From: Iris pallida
Lineage: Eukaryota > Streptophyta > Magnoliopsida > Asparagales > Iridaceae
Length of the DNA stretch: 64,000 nt
Direction of reading: 5' to 3'
Assembly (NCBI GenBank): GCA_029216955.1
Contig: JANAVB010033216.1
Coordinates: 11,200,123 to 11,264,122 of the forward strand
Shown: positions 45,274-57,025 of the stretch, piece by piece
Layout of the letters: every line of letters starts with the position of its first letter
Numbering within the stretch: the stretch's first letter is position 1
Program-made: the position numbers and the translations under genes
Notes under the pieces: model-generated
Database searches by the model: none
The model's input: the letters and a program-made list of their open reading frames with translations, nothing else
Told to the model about the DNA's origin: nothing

Positions 45274-46330
45274 TCACGCATGGTACTTCTTGAGGAACTT
45301 GCCATTGATTGGCATCATGAATAGATCTTCGTTCAGTTTTGCGAATCGGTAAGCCCTGTTGGAGTACACTGTCTCTATAATGAAGGGACCTTCCCACTTG
45401 GGTTCAAACTTCCTTGATGATTTGTGAGTCATAACGATTGGCCTTCTAACTGATAGGACAAAGTCACCCACTTGGAATGTTCTTTCCTTAACCTTTTTGT
45501 TAAAGGCTCCAGAAATGTGAGCTAGAAATAGCTCGATATGCTGTTGAGCCTGAAGATGTATTTCGTCAAGTGCCTCAAACTCCTGTAACCGGCGATGTTG
45601 ATTGTCTTCATTCTTTAACCGATTAGTAATGGCCACTTGTAGCGAGGGGATCTGGATCTCGAGGGGAAGAACTGCTTCACTCCCATATACCAAAGAGAAA
45701 GGTGTATTACCCGTCGGAGTTCGGACCGCCGTACTGTAAGCCCAGAGGCATTCACCTAACTTCTCATCCCAGTCGCGCTTGTTAGATGATATGACTTTCT
45801 TAAAGAGTTTGACGATTGTCTTGTTGAAGGCTTTGGCCAACCCGTTTACCGCTGGGTTGTAGGCAGTTGAGGCCATATTTTGAATACAATTCTTGACATA
45901 AAATCGACTGAACGCATAATTATGAATTGTGGACCGTTTTCATGGATGATCCTCCTAGGTAGTCCAAAGCGGTAGATGACGTGATGCTTAATAAAGCTAA
46001 TCATATTTGAACTTTTTACTTCAGAGAGAGGTATTGCTTCTACCCACTTAGAGAAATAGTCGGTAATACCCAGAATAAAACGGTGCCCTCTAGAGGATGG
46101 AGGGGTGATTGGTTCGACTATGTCTATATCCAAAGCTTCAAATGGCCAAGATGTGTCCGTAAGATGTAGGAATTTCGAAGGTCGGTGAATGAAATCAGCA
46201 TGTAATTGGCATGCTCGATATTTTCTGGCATATTCAACAACATCTGCCATCATGGTAGGCCAGTAATAGCCCATGCATCGGAGTCGGTCCTGTAGCTTAG
46301 GACCGAATTAATGGGCCCACAGGTGCCGCC
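45274..46330 (-). pseudogene. Tat C integrase
   Basis: Integrase inserts the cDNA into the genome. In minus sense a degraded zinc-finger region with CMGYYWPTMMADVVEYARK and CQLHADF begins near 46320. The catalytic core follows, then a C-terminal domain with KFEPKWEGPFIIETVYSN ending KKYHA at 45274. The first catalytic aspartate appears kept in LDIDIVEP (about 46135). The second motif reads IIHENGPQF where family members have a D before NG. The glutamate of the third motif is lysine (NPAVNGLAKAFNKTI). A frameshift lies near 45860. The enzyme would be inactive. Confidence 0.88.
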
Positions 46331-47060
46331 ATAGGCCTCTCGGAGGGCTTTGTTTTCTTATTTTTTGACAAACAACGGATGAGAAGTCTGTCATATGAAC
46401 GGCGATACATCATCTTGGTGGCCGTGTCATAATAGAACCAGAGAGAGTGTCTTTTAATGGATATTGCTTCCTTCGGTTCGTCTGGAAGGATCCCGTAGAC
46501 TGTATAATCTATGAATGGGAACCGCCAATCCCTGAAGTCAATATTAGTGTTTGTCTGTAGAGAGTGGTTCAGACAAATGCATAAGTTAGTTTTGGGACAC
46601 ACCAACTCTTGACCGATCACTGTAACAGAGTGTTAGGTCCCAGCAGGGGTTGCCAAGGAAGCAGTGAGGCTTGCGAGAGCGTCGACCTCTAGATTCTATA
46701 ACCGGGATACATGTTCTATGAAGAACCCAGTGAAAGCGTAGATGATGTCAAGGGCCGCCCTATGGTAGAGAAGCAGGTCTTCGTGACAGACCTCGTACTG
46801 CCCTCGAACCTAGTTGACTATAAGTTTGGAGTCCCCGTAGGATTCGAGGTAGTCAATCTCAAGTTGTCTTGTCAACTGAAGTCGATGATAAGAGCGTTGT
46901 ACTCTGCCACATTGTTGGAGCATGGCTCTGTGAGGGAATAAGCATACTGAATGACCAGGTGGTCTGGAAAAACCAGGACTACCCCCACTCCAACGACGAT
47001 TTGGCCCTTATGGCCTATCCTTGGAGCACCGTCGAAGAATATTCTCTATACGGGGTCCTC
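46331..47060 (-). pseudogene. Tat C RNase H and connector
   Basis: The segment starting near 47045 in minus sense reads IFFDGAPRIGHKGQIVVGVG and VLVFPDHLVIQYAYSLTEPC, followed by NNVAEYNAL, matching the RNase H fold of Tat polyproteins (FDGA motif with catalytic D). It continues, after frame changes, with a LASLTASLA-type end near 46650. The connector FRDWRFPFIDYTVYGILPDE (about 46530) leads to the integrase. Several stops and frameshifts make it inactive. Confidence 0.75.
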
Positions 47061-48350
47061 CTCTGCGGTATTGGATTCTAACACCTCATCAGGGATGCCA
47101 TCATAAAGCTTTGATATTTTTGGTATCGGACGTGCGGCTAGGAAGTCATCCAATGCTTGGCCTTTGACAGCTTTTGTGGGACAAATACCATGTCATATGG
47201 CGACAGCAGTATGGACCACTTTGCTAGTTGAGAGTTCAGTGCTCCTAGTTTCGTTATGAGCACTTTGGATGGATTAACTCGGGAGATAACGTGGATTGTC
47301 TGATCTGCCACATAATAGAGGATCTTCTGAATAGTGAAGATCAATGCTAGGCACTCTTTCTAGACGGGATTGTACCGATGTTCGGCTCCAAATATTGTCC
47401 TACTTAAGTAGTAAATAGCTTGCTCATGGCCTATATCGCTTTTCTGAGCAAACAGGGTATCGAGAGAATGGTCAATTTCCCGAACATAGAGCAGGAAGGG
47501 TTTACCCACGACTAGCGCTACCTGAACCGAAGGGTTTGTTAGGTATGCCTTAATATTATAGAACGCTTGCTAATATGCAGTCCAGACGTAGGAGTATCCC
47601 TTCTTCATAAGCTTGGTGAAGGGTTGGCATCATCCAGAAAGACTCGCTATGAATCTTCTGATATATGCGAGACGTCATTGTAGACCTCGAAGTTCTCTCA
47701 GATTCTTTGGAGGGCGCATGTCAAGGTTGGCCTTGGTTTTTTTGGATAAATGTGAATACCCTTTGCAGTGATAATGAAGCCTAAGAATTTGTCGCTAGAA
47801 ACCCAAAAAAAAAGATTTAGCTAGGTTCATCTTGAGTTGATGGGCCTGCATGAGATCGAAGACCGTCCTTAGATCCTGCAAATGATTACCTCAAAATCGA
47901 TTCTTAACAGCGATACCATCAATATAACATTCGATTGTTTTGAGAAGATATTTGCAAAAGATGGTGCTCATAGCTCGCTGGTATGTTGCATCTACATTCT
48001 TTAATCCGAAGGGCATTACTGTATAATAGTATATCCCTTTTGGGATTCAGAATGACGTTTGCTTCTCATCGTCCGAGAACATCTTGATTTGGCTATAGCC
48101 CGAGTATCCATCCACGAAGGACATGCGTTCGAAACCACATTTATTATCAATCATCACGTCGATGATTGGGAGGGGGAACTCATCCTTCGGACAAATGAAA
48201 TTGAGATCTCGAAAGTCTATGCAGACTCGAATTTTCTCATTCTTTTTTGTGACAAAAACAATATTAGATACCCAATCTGGGTGTTGTTCTTCGTCAATAA
48301 ACCCACTTGTTATGAGTTTTTCCACATCCTTCTCAATGGCGTCCATGACA
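47061..48350 (-). pseudogene. Tat C reverse transcriptase
   Basis: It starts with DVEKLITSGFIDEEQHPDWV, NIVFVTKKNEKIRVCIDFRD and DEFPLPIIDVMIDNKCGFER, the typical Ty3/gypsy RT fingers, then MSFVDGYSGYSQIKM with the first catalytic D. The YxDD motif at about 47915-47926 reads YIDG, so one essential aspartate is lost. Downstream, frames change repeatedly and stops are common (about 47100-47900). RT copies element RNA into cDNA. This copy cannot. Confidence 0.88.
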
Positions 48351-48359
48351 TTGGGATGG

Positions 48360-48957
48360 AAGCATGCTATTGTTGTTTAGCGAGCTTAGCATTGGGTAGG
48401 ATATTAAGTTTATGCATTACAACTTGTAGATCCAACCCTGGCATGTCTTCATAGCTCCAGGCAAAGACATCGATGTACTCCTCGATGAGGTGTACAAAGG
48501 ATTCACGATCCTCCCCTGATAGACTTTTGCTGATGAAGATGGGCTTGGGTGAGTTTTCATATCCCAAATCAATTTGTTCGACTTCATCTTCAATGGGAGG
48601 CTATCGTTTCTCGAAACAAAATTTCTACTAAGATCCTAGGCGTTGAGCCCAAGGTTCTTCTTCGAATAACTCCAGCATCTGATCATCATCTTCTTCTGGA
48701 GGGTGCGTGAATGTCATGTTGGCGATCAACAATTTCCTGAAGATTGGACCGATGTTGGTATCAGAATCCCAAGTAGAGGATTCGGATGAGTGAGAATGCA
48801 TCTCAGCCTCGATTTCTGAACTTTCCAGGGTTGTTGGAGGCGTTACGTAGCCCACCCCCCTGCGAGTGTGGTGGTAGTAGTCCTGAGGCTTCTCCTTTGG
48901 AGCGGGAAGTCATAGGGGAAGGCGTCGATCCTTGTCGTAGTTTAAGCCCTGCCGCTA
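48360..48957 (-). pseudogene. Tat C connector before RT
   Basis: In minus sense: PAPKEKPQDYYHHTRRG-like sequence (about 48900), an acidic Ser-rich stretch (ESSEIEAEMHSHSSESSTWD), then FVHLIEEYIDVFAWSYEDMP and GLDLQVVMHKLN at about 48430, the conserved block just upstream of RT in Tat polyproteins. It ends at 48957, the insertion border. Stops near 48620-48630 and a frame change interrupt it. Confidence 0.75.
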
Positions 48958-49334
48958 GTCAAGTCGTACTCCATCTTTTGGATGAGGTATTTTGTTTGAG
49001 GGGTATAACGGTATATTTGCATCTTGTAAGGCCTAAACCTATATCTATATATAATATTATATCGTCATTAGAAATATTTCTTGGTTATTCATACCCATAT
49101 CTATATATAATATTTAAATTGTGCAAGGCCTAAACCTATATAAATGATTTTTATGTATTATTTGGACGTATTTAATAGGCTATACGATTATATATGGTTA
49201 CTTGTTTTATATCTGAGTTCTTCTTGTGCATCTAAGACTAATATATAGTATGTGTACATGAATAGGGTAATATAAATTACTCGTAGTATCAGGATAATTC
49301 CATACCAGCATTTTATAAGTGGATTATTTCATAA

Positions 49335-50725
49335 AGGGGGCGTTTGGTATGTGGAATACTATAGAGCCGAAAATTCTATATTTCCGGGAATCAAATTCCA
49401 AGGAATTAAATTCCCTGAAAAATTACATTCCCATGTTTGGTGACAATATAAATATTCCCGGGAAAAAAATAAAAAATAATAATAACAAAAAAAATGAACA
49501 AATATAAAAACGGGTAAAAACGACAAAAAATTGGTAAAACGAAAAAAATGGTAAAAACGACAAAAAATCGGTAAAAACGACAAAATAACAAAAAACGATG
49601 AAAAACGACAAAAAATCGGTTAAAACGACAAAAATGACCAAAAAGCGACAAAAAATGTATAAACGACAAAAAATAACAAAAACGACAAAAATAACCAAAA
49701 CACGACAAAAACGACATTAAATCAGTAAAAACGACAAAAACCAAAATGCGGCAAAAACGAAAAAAACAACAAAAAATCGATTGAAACGCAAAAAATCGGT
49801 TTTAAAACGACAAAAAATCGGTTTAAAAACAACAAAAATTTGGTTTAAGTGGAAAAAAAAAACCAAAAAGCGACAAAAGCGAAAAATAATCGATAAAAAC
49901 GACAAAAAGGACAAAAAATCGGTTAAAACGACAAAAAATAACCAAAAAACGACAAAAAAGACAAAAATTGGTACAAGCGACAAAAAGCGACAAAAATGAC
50001 AAAAAAGACATAAAATCTGTAAAAATGACCAAAAAGCGACAAAAAACGACTAAAATCGGTAAAAACAACAAAAAAAAACTACAAAAACGACAAAAAATCG
50101 CTTTAAACGACAAAAATTTACAAAAAAACGACAAAAAGAACAAAAATTGGGTCAAAACGACAAAAAAATAATCAAAAGTGACAAAAAGGAAAAATGGGTA
50201 AAAATGACAAAAAAATCGCTTAAAATGACAAAAAATTGATAAAAATGACAAAAAATGACAAAAAAACAATAAAAACGACAAAAAAATCAAAAAGTGACAA
50301 AAAGACAAAAAATGGGTAAAAACGACAAAAAATCGCTTAAAACGAAAATTTTTTGTAAAAACGAGGAAAAAATCAAAAAGTGACAAAAAAGACAAAAATG
50401 GGTAAAATCGACAAAAAATCGCTTAAAACGACAAAAAATTGGTAAAAACGACAAAAATCGATAAAAACGAAAAAAAATGTTCAAAACTAATTAAAATTGA
50501 CCAAAAAAGAAGAAAAAAATTTAGACAAATTTTTTTTTTTGTCCGGGCAAAAAAAAAAATACCCACCTATTCTCAAGGGATATAATTTCCATGTTTTGTG
50601 GGTAAACTATTTACCCGGTATTTATAATTTCCGGGAATAAGTTTTTTATAAGCCAAACAAACTTAGTAATAGATTTCCATCTTAAATTTTTCCGAAAAGA
50701 AAAATATCGCGTACCAAACGTCCCC
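49335..50725. mobile_element. non-autonomous terminal-inverted-repeat element filled with a minisatellite
   Basis: The left end AGGGGGCGTTTGGTATG and the right end (reverse complement) GGGGACGTTTGGTACG form imperfect inverted repeats of about 15 bp. Both are followed inward by TTCCGGGAAT or TTCCCGGGAA words and ATGTTT.GTG blocks. TAA precedes the left end and follows the right end, as in PIF/Harbinger elements, but with one extra A on the left. There is no transposase; the centre is a simple array. Superfamily assignment is tentative. Confidence 0.65.
49500..50485. repeat. AAAAACGACAAAAAATCGGT minisatellite, about 1 kb
   Basis: Units of roughly 20 bp (AAAAACGAC plus AAAAAATCGGT and variants) repeat throughout. 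The plus strand is over half A, with very little T. Long open frames on both strands code only Phe/Arg/Ser or Lys/Asp repeats and are artefacts of the array. Confidence 0.95.
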
Positions 50726-51828
50726 TAAGTGGTAACCCAAATTCCCATTCTTATTTTCTTAGCCTTGCCATGTCTCGATCCTACGAATTCACTCACTTAC
50801 GGCCCAAACTAAAATGACTCACTATTTAAAGTTCAGGTCGAACCCCGTCAAGCCAAACTAAGCCGCAGTCCTTTCCACTTAAATTCTTCTTCCAGCCATG
50901 TGTACGGTTAGCAATTATCTCTATTAGGCTTAAGCCTAAAACTCCTACAATCACATTTTCTATCCTTCTCTTCTTGCACCAGCCCACGTTTTCGCCAAGC
51001 CCAACCCACCACTTATATATAAGCAACATGAACATCATCCACTAGGAGAAACCCTAGTCGCCTGTCACTTCTTCTTCATTATCTTTCTTATGCATTCAAC
51101 ACTTCTTCCTTCTAACCCAAAGAACCACTGCCCTTTCTTCTTCCAAGCACAGACCCTTTCACCTTCACTTGTGCTCGACCCCGAGCGCTCCACAAGCTCA
51201 TCCTTAATCACCTGCACTAAGTCCGTAACCACCAGCCCTAGCTCTACAATCGATCAAATGCGACAAGCTCGATGCTTGCACCTGAGCTCCGCATGATGGA
51301 TTGACCGCATCCTCGTCTCTGCTCCATCGGTGTGGCACCACCGTCCTGGCATACAAGAGGGACATGAAGCCAACCACCATCTATATTTTCTCGTCGCCCC
51401 TATCATTACCACCCTGTCGAAGCCTTTCGTGCACGACTTTGTCGGTCGAGTTCGCTTCAAACTCAAGAGCCGACGCACAATATTCGACCACTATGTCAGC
51501 GACAAACGCTCCTGTCTGACGCAGTCATGCTCCCTATGTTACACACCCAGATGCTGATGACAGACTCACCTCGTAGATCGGCCGCCAGTGATGTAGCGAA
51601 GGTCATCTTACCGCTCGAGTTCGCCCAACAATTTGAGCCCTTGACAGGTGTAATGGAGACTCTGCTAGTGTCGTAGTCAACCCTGTGAATGCACCTCCAT
51701 GCAAGGGCGACACGCTGCCATCCCATAGCAGTTGTACCGGCTGTGTCGAGCCAAGATCACCCTTGCGAACCCTGAGGATCATAAAGAAGAATATGCTTCT
51801 CTGTGATCGTTCTCTTCTATGATAGGTA
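50726..51828 (+). promoter_or_regulatory. LTR promoter-like region with TATA box and pyrimidine-rich leader
   Basis: A TATATATAAG box lies at 51014-51023. About 25-35 bp later comes a candidate start region with AAACCCTAG (51049-51057), then a CT-rich leader (51060-51150). Short ORFs downstream (51090-51296, 51301-51519) have no recognised family. Comparable CT-rich leaders occur in the other two long LTRs (30330-30500 and 40560-40760), so this is read as the solo LTR's own promoter and not as a host gene. Confidence 0.5.
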
Positions 51829-53303
51829 TGTTAGTCCCGGGACTTGAGCAAAGATGGTAAAACAGATGCAACAGAGATCTACGATAATACAAAAACCAAA
51901 TAACCCGATTACAATATGGAGGAGGAAAATAGAGAAGAGAAGATCTCTCGTTCTTCCTTGCAAACGTGTTGCAATTGGGTCAGAACGAGGTACAATAATC
52001 TAGAAAAAGATGAGAAGAAGAAAAATGATGGGGTGTCAAAACACCGTTGCTCAAAGCAAGATTCGCCCCACACGAACTGCTTCCAGGAACCAGCAAGTTT
52101 GAAGAACTTGTGGAACGCTCGAAGTCACCTCTGTTCTGACTCCTCGTATGGACTTGCAATGGCGGCAGCAGCTCTCTCTCTCTCTTTCTCCTTTTCTGAC
52201 TTATAATTTCGTAGTCACCACAAAGGAGGCCAGAAGAGAGTATTTATAGAGAGAGGGTGAAAATCCTAGCCGCCTCTTCAGTTATGGAAAGATTGAATCA
52301 AATCCCAAAAGGATAGCAACGAGATTAATTCAAATCCCACAAAGATAGCAACAAAATTAATTCAAATCCCACAAAGATAGGATCTGAATTAATCGTATTG
52401 AATCAGTCTTTCCATAACTGACTTGTAATCTGCACAGTCAACGGAACCCTCCATGCGGCAGCAGCAGCCTGGCCGCATGAGCCACATGAGCCGCATGGCC
52501 TCATGGCCGCATGGACCGCATGAGCCGCATGGACCGCATGGACCGCATGAGCCGCATGGACCGCATGGACCGCATGGGCCGCATGGGCCGCACGGACCGC
52601 ATGAGTTGCATGGACCGCATGGGCCGCATGAGCCGCATGGCCGCATGAGCCGCATGGCCGCATGAGGCCGCATATGAGCCGCATACCGCATAAGACCGCA
52701 TGGCCGCATATGAGCCGCATGACTGCTGACGTGCTAAGTGCAAAGTGCGCCAACAAAATGCCACATTACGCCCCATACCGCATAAGACCGCATGGCCGCA
52801 TATGAGCCGCATGACTGCTGACGTGCTAAGTGCAAAGTACGCCAACAAAATGCCACATTACGAGCCGCATGAGTCGCATGACCGCATGAGGCCGCATATG
52901 AGCCGCATACCGCATAAGACTGCATGGCCGCATATGAGCCGCATAACTGCTGACGTGCTAAGTGCAAAGTGTGCCAACAAAATGCCATATTACGCCTCAT
53001 GAGCCCATGAGCCCGAGTCCGAGTCCGAGTCCGAGTCGCTAAGCCCCTTTGGGGCTTAGCTCCAAATGGAATTAATCCAAGAGAATGACAAAAGCATTAA
53101 TGCTTAATCCTTGGAGCCTTATTCTTACCTCCTAGTAAAATCACCCACATAGTTCCCTCCTTAGGGTCCCCACCCCATGTGCATCTATCAACAACACAAC
53201 CAAGTATATGTTGAGATAACTCATGGTGCATTTCCGATGTGGGACTAAAATTTTACAAGGCATGTTGAGAGCAAGCTCTCTCCATGTAAAGAAAGCACCA
53301 ACA
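51829..53303 (-). repeat. 3' LTR of the copia element, with 9-bp array
   Basis: Plus-strand ends are TGTTAGTCCCGG and GCACCAACA. A 9-bp array of CCGCATGGA/CCGCATGAG units is at about 52480-52660. Then three copies of a longer unit contain TGACGTGCTAAGTGCAAAGT (52727, 52819, 52951). Confidence 0.93.
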
Positions 53304-54375
53304 ATCTCCCACATATCACAACATATATATGTGTCCAGGGTTGAGCATTCTCCACAGTAACTGTCCATTTTGCATTACGATAGATGTCGCTGACGACTTG
53401 AATCTTCCCGCATGGGTTAAATAACAATGTGATACAAGAATGGACTATGCCTTGAATTCTGCACCACAATTGTAATTCTTCTCACTCATAAAGTATAGTT
53501 ACGTGTGCTTCTGGCTGCACATTAAAGGCCATATGCCAGCCTGATTTCAGTGTATAATTTTGGGCGTCTACAAGTTTACCCTCAAGAGACGGCCTGATAT
53601 CTCTTTCCATACAATATAGGTGAGTTCTTTATTAAAGAGATATGGCATGAAGCCTTGCGCTTCCTTGCGGTGCTACGCCGCTATGACATGGCCTGAAGCC
53701 GAGGCATTACCCCTACCTGGGAACCTCATCGTAGTGTCATACTACTGTAGCATGAGGTCTCAGCCTCTTTGTAGTGCCAATCTACTCAGCATGAAGCCTA
53801 AGGCTTCCTTGCGGTGTTACGCCGCAACGACATGGCTTGCAATGCCGAGGCTTTACCCCTACCTGGGTACCTCATCGTGGTGTCGTGCCACTGTAACATG
53901 GGGCCATTATTCCCTTTGTAGTACTGTCTACAACTCTTTAATTACGTCATACAGCATTAGGCTACCTGCCTATTTGCGGTGCTACGCCGCTATGACTTGG
54001 CTTACAAAGTCGAGGCATTACCCCTACCTGGAAATCCCATGATGGAGTCACCCTACTGTAGCATGGAGTTTCACTCCTTGTAGTGCTGCTCTACCGTGCT
54101 TCCTGTAAAGCACACCAGGCATTCACTCTGCCTGAGAACTCATTAAGGCGTTTAAGCCAACCTTCCACAGGTTCTGTTTTTTTCGCAGAAAATACATAGT
54201 AGACAACAGTGGTTATGGTTCCGTATCCCTTTCATGTTCCAGAGAACAAGTACCCACTGTTACCTGATAGTTTCCCAGTCAATGATCCTCCTTTGAACCA
54301 AAAGTTAGATGTCTAGTAGATTTCTCTTTGAACTAATAGCATAAAACTTTATGGTAGGATTACAAAGACACACTG
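53304..54375 (-). other. copia non-coding tail with ~157-bp repeats and polypurine tract
   Basis: The purine tract reads TATGTGGGAGAT in minus sense (53304-53315), next to the 3' LTR. Three degenerate tandem copies of about 157 bp (CATGAAGCC..GGTGCTACGCCGC..TTACCCCTACCTGG) begin near 53645, 53801 and 53953, ending near 54105. No ORF of substance was seen. The rest up to the RNase H stop at 54376 is plain. Confidence 0.75.
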
Positions 54376-54830
54376 TCAGAATGCCTTCAAGCCCATTTTA
54401 CAAGCTGTGTTATCGACCAACTGGCGCTTGAGGCCCTTTGTGAACGGATCTGCCAGGTTCTCCTGACTCCGAACATCAACCACTGCAATTACACCTCTTT
54501 TGATAAGATCATGTACTGCCATGTGCTTCAACTGGACAGTCCTCTTCTTCCGGTTGAAGAGGTTATTTGATGCCACTGCCGCAGTCGCCTGGTTGTCATA
54601 ATATATCTGTATAACCGGTATCTGAGCCCCAACCACTGGAAGATCATACATGAGCTCCCGAAGCCATTCTGCTTCATCTGCTGCAGTTTCGAGTGCATAG
54701 AATTTATATTCCATGGAGGAACGAGAGAGTATAGTCTGCTTCTTCGACTTCCACGATATAGCAGCTCCATCCAAGGAAAAGACATATCCACCTGTGGATC
54801 TCTCGCTTTCCACCTCTGAATACCAGCTAG
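54376..54830 (-). pseudogene. copia RNase H
   Basis: The sequence ESERSTGGYVFSLDGAAISW, KSKKQTILSRSSMEYKFYAL, YYDNQATAAV and KHMAVHDLIKRGVI, with QENLADPFTKGL, is the C-terminal RNase H of copia polyproteins, which removes RNA from RNA-DNA hybrids. It is one frame off the upstream RT part (shift near 54833), so it could only be made after a frameshift. It ends at 54376. Confidence 0.9.
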
Positions 54831-54832
54831 CA

Positions 54833-57025
54833 TCACTGAAGCCTTCTACTACTGTCGGATACCCGTTGTAGCGCAGTGCATGTCTGAGTCTTCTTGAGAT
54901 ATCTCATTACCCGCTTCACGGCTTTCCAGTGCTCAACCCCTGGGTTGCTTGTGAACCGACTCAGCATTCCCACGGCGAAAGCTATATCAGGCCTTGTGGC
55001 AGTGGTTGCGTACATCAAACTTTCGATAATGCTAGAATACTCCAGCTGCCTGACGCTTTCCCTCGAATTTGGCTTCAGCTTCTGATCACACCTGTATGGC
55101 GTATCGATCCCTGGAAGATCCTTATACCCATAGCGTGTGAGCATCTTCTCAATGTAGTGAGATTGTGACAGCGCTACTCCAGTGTCTGTCCGGATGATCT
55201 TTATGCCCAAGATGACATCTGCATCCCCCAAGTCCTTCATACTGAACTTGGTTGAGAGGAACTTCTTTGTCTCTGTGACACAGCCTATATTCGTACCTAG
55301 GATTAGCATGTCGTCCACGTACAGACAAACGATGACTCCTCTTCCATCAGCGAACTTTGTGTAAACACATTTGTCTGTCTCGCTGACTCTGTAGCCATTT
55401 GACCTAATAACTTTGTCAAACTTCTCATGCCACATCTTGGGAGCTTGCTTCAAACCATACAATGATTTCACCAACTTGCAGACTTTGTCTTCAAGACCTT
55501 TGACGACAAATCCATCTGGCTGTTGCATGTAAATCTCTTCGGTCAGCTCCCCATTCAGGAATGCTGTCTTTACATCCATCTGATGTATTACCAACTTATG
55601 TATAGCTGCTAGAGCGATTAACATCCTGATGGTGGTCATCCGAGCTACTGGAGCGTACGTGTCAAAGTAGTCTATCCCCTGTTTCTGAGAAAATCCCTTG
55701 GCTACCAGCCTGGCCTTGAACTTGTCAATAGTTCCATCTGCCTTCATCTTCTTCTTGAAGATCCATTTACATCCGGTGGGCTTTTCTCCTTCAGGTAGAT
55801 CTACCAACACCCATGTGTTATTAGAGGGGATAGAGTCAAACTCGTCATTCACTGACTCCTTCCAGAAGATAGCATCTCTGGTCTTTATCGCCTCATCATA
55901 GGTAAGCAGATCTGCTTCCACATGATAGGTGACAAAGTTATCTCCAAAATTTTTTGGTCTCCTCGCTCGCTTAGCTGACGGCTCTGTGAGTTCTGGTACA
56001 AGAGTTGTTTCATCAACAATAGCTTCTTTTTGGACTACTGGCCCATATGAGATTTCAGTCTCATTTGCACCTACATCATTTTCCGGAATGCCCGAAAGAA
56101 TAATGTTTTTGTCTTTTGCAAACTTGTCTTCAAAATATTCGACATCGCGAGATTCGATGATATGATTTGACTCAATATCAAGAAATCTTCTAGCATCACT
56201 CTGCTCGGCATACCCCAAGAAGATCGCCTTCGTCGTCCTTGTCATTAGCTTCTGAATCTTCAGATCTGGGAGCTTCACATACGCCAGACACCCCCACACT
56301 CGAATGACATTCAAGTTTGGTCTGACTTTGAACCAGAGTTCATGAGGAGTTACGTCCGAAGTTGCATATGGCACTCTATTTAGAATAAAAGTGACCGTCA
56401 ATGCAGCTTCTCTCCAGTAGCATTTAGGAAGACCCGCGGTTAGCAGCATTGAGTTCATCATTTCTGTCAACGTTCTGTTCTTCCTCTCCACTACTCCATT
56501 GGATTGAGGAGAATATGGAGCAGTAGTCTCGCATATGATTCTATGTTCTTTACAGAATGATGCGAATTCATGAGACCTGTACTCCCCACCTCGATCACTT
56601 CTTAACCTCTTGAGTTGTTGTCCAGTCTGCCGTTCAGCTTCAGCCCTGAACTCTCTGAACTTCTCGAAGGCTTCGTCTTTCAACTTGAGCAAGTAGACGA
56701 ATGCATATTTTGAGAAGTCGTTGATGAAAGTTATGAAATACTTCATCCCGGCCTTCGTAGAGAAATGTTTGAAGCCACAGATATCGGAGTGCACCAACTC
56801 CAGAAGATCTGTTCTTCGATTGACCCGGTGAAAGGGTTTCTTTGTGATCTTCGTCTGAGCACACACTTCACACTTCTCCACCTTATCCCCACATTTGGAC
56901 ATAAGTCTTAGACTAGACATTTTGTTAATTCTTTTACAATGAACATGTTCTAGTCTATTATGCCACAACTCAAGAGAATAATTAGAAAATGCAACTGCAT
57001 TAATGTCATCAAACTGGTTGACAAG
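54833..57025 (-). pseudogene. copia integrase and reverse transcriptase
   Basis: From ATG 56968 the 711-residue frame holds the integrase zinc region ([17 protein letters not shown]). Its core has catalytic D62, D125 and E161, an ideal D-x62-D-x35-E spacing ([23 protein letters not shown]). RT begins near residue 395 (GCKWIFKKK), with [11 protein letters not shown] at D465 and YVDD at 550-553. All catalytic residues are present. Upstream the frame is closed by two TAG codons in a duplicated 21-bp segment (57018-57059). The 3' side is cut by the frameshift. The product would be active apart from these lesions. Confidence 0.95.

Noticed and set aside
49406..50484. Long open frames on both strands rich in Phe/Arg or Lys/Asp
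   Set aside because: They are produced by the 20-bp minisatellite, which lacks stops in several frames. No domain, and both strands are open.
51090..51726. Possible host gene downstream of the TATA box near 51014
   Set aside because: The ORFs are short, have no recognised family and lie inside the split solo LTR. The promoter is better explained as that of the LTR.
52403..53000. Cys-Gly-Pro-rich and His-rich ORFs in the copia LTR
   Set aside because: They are translations of the 9-bp GCCGCATGR array in several frames, not proteins.
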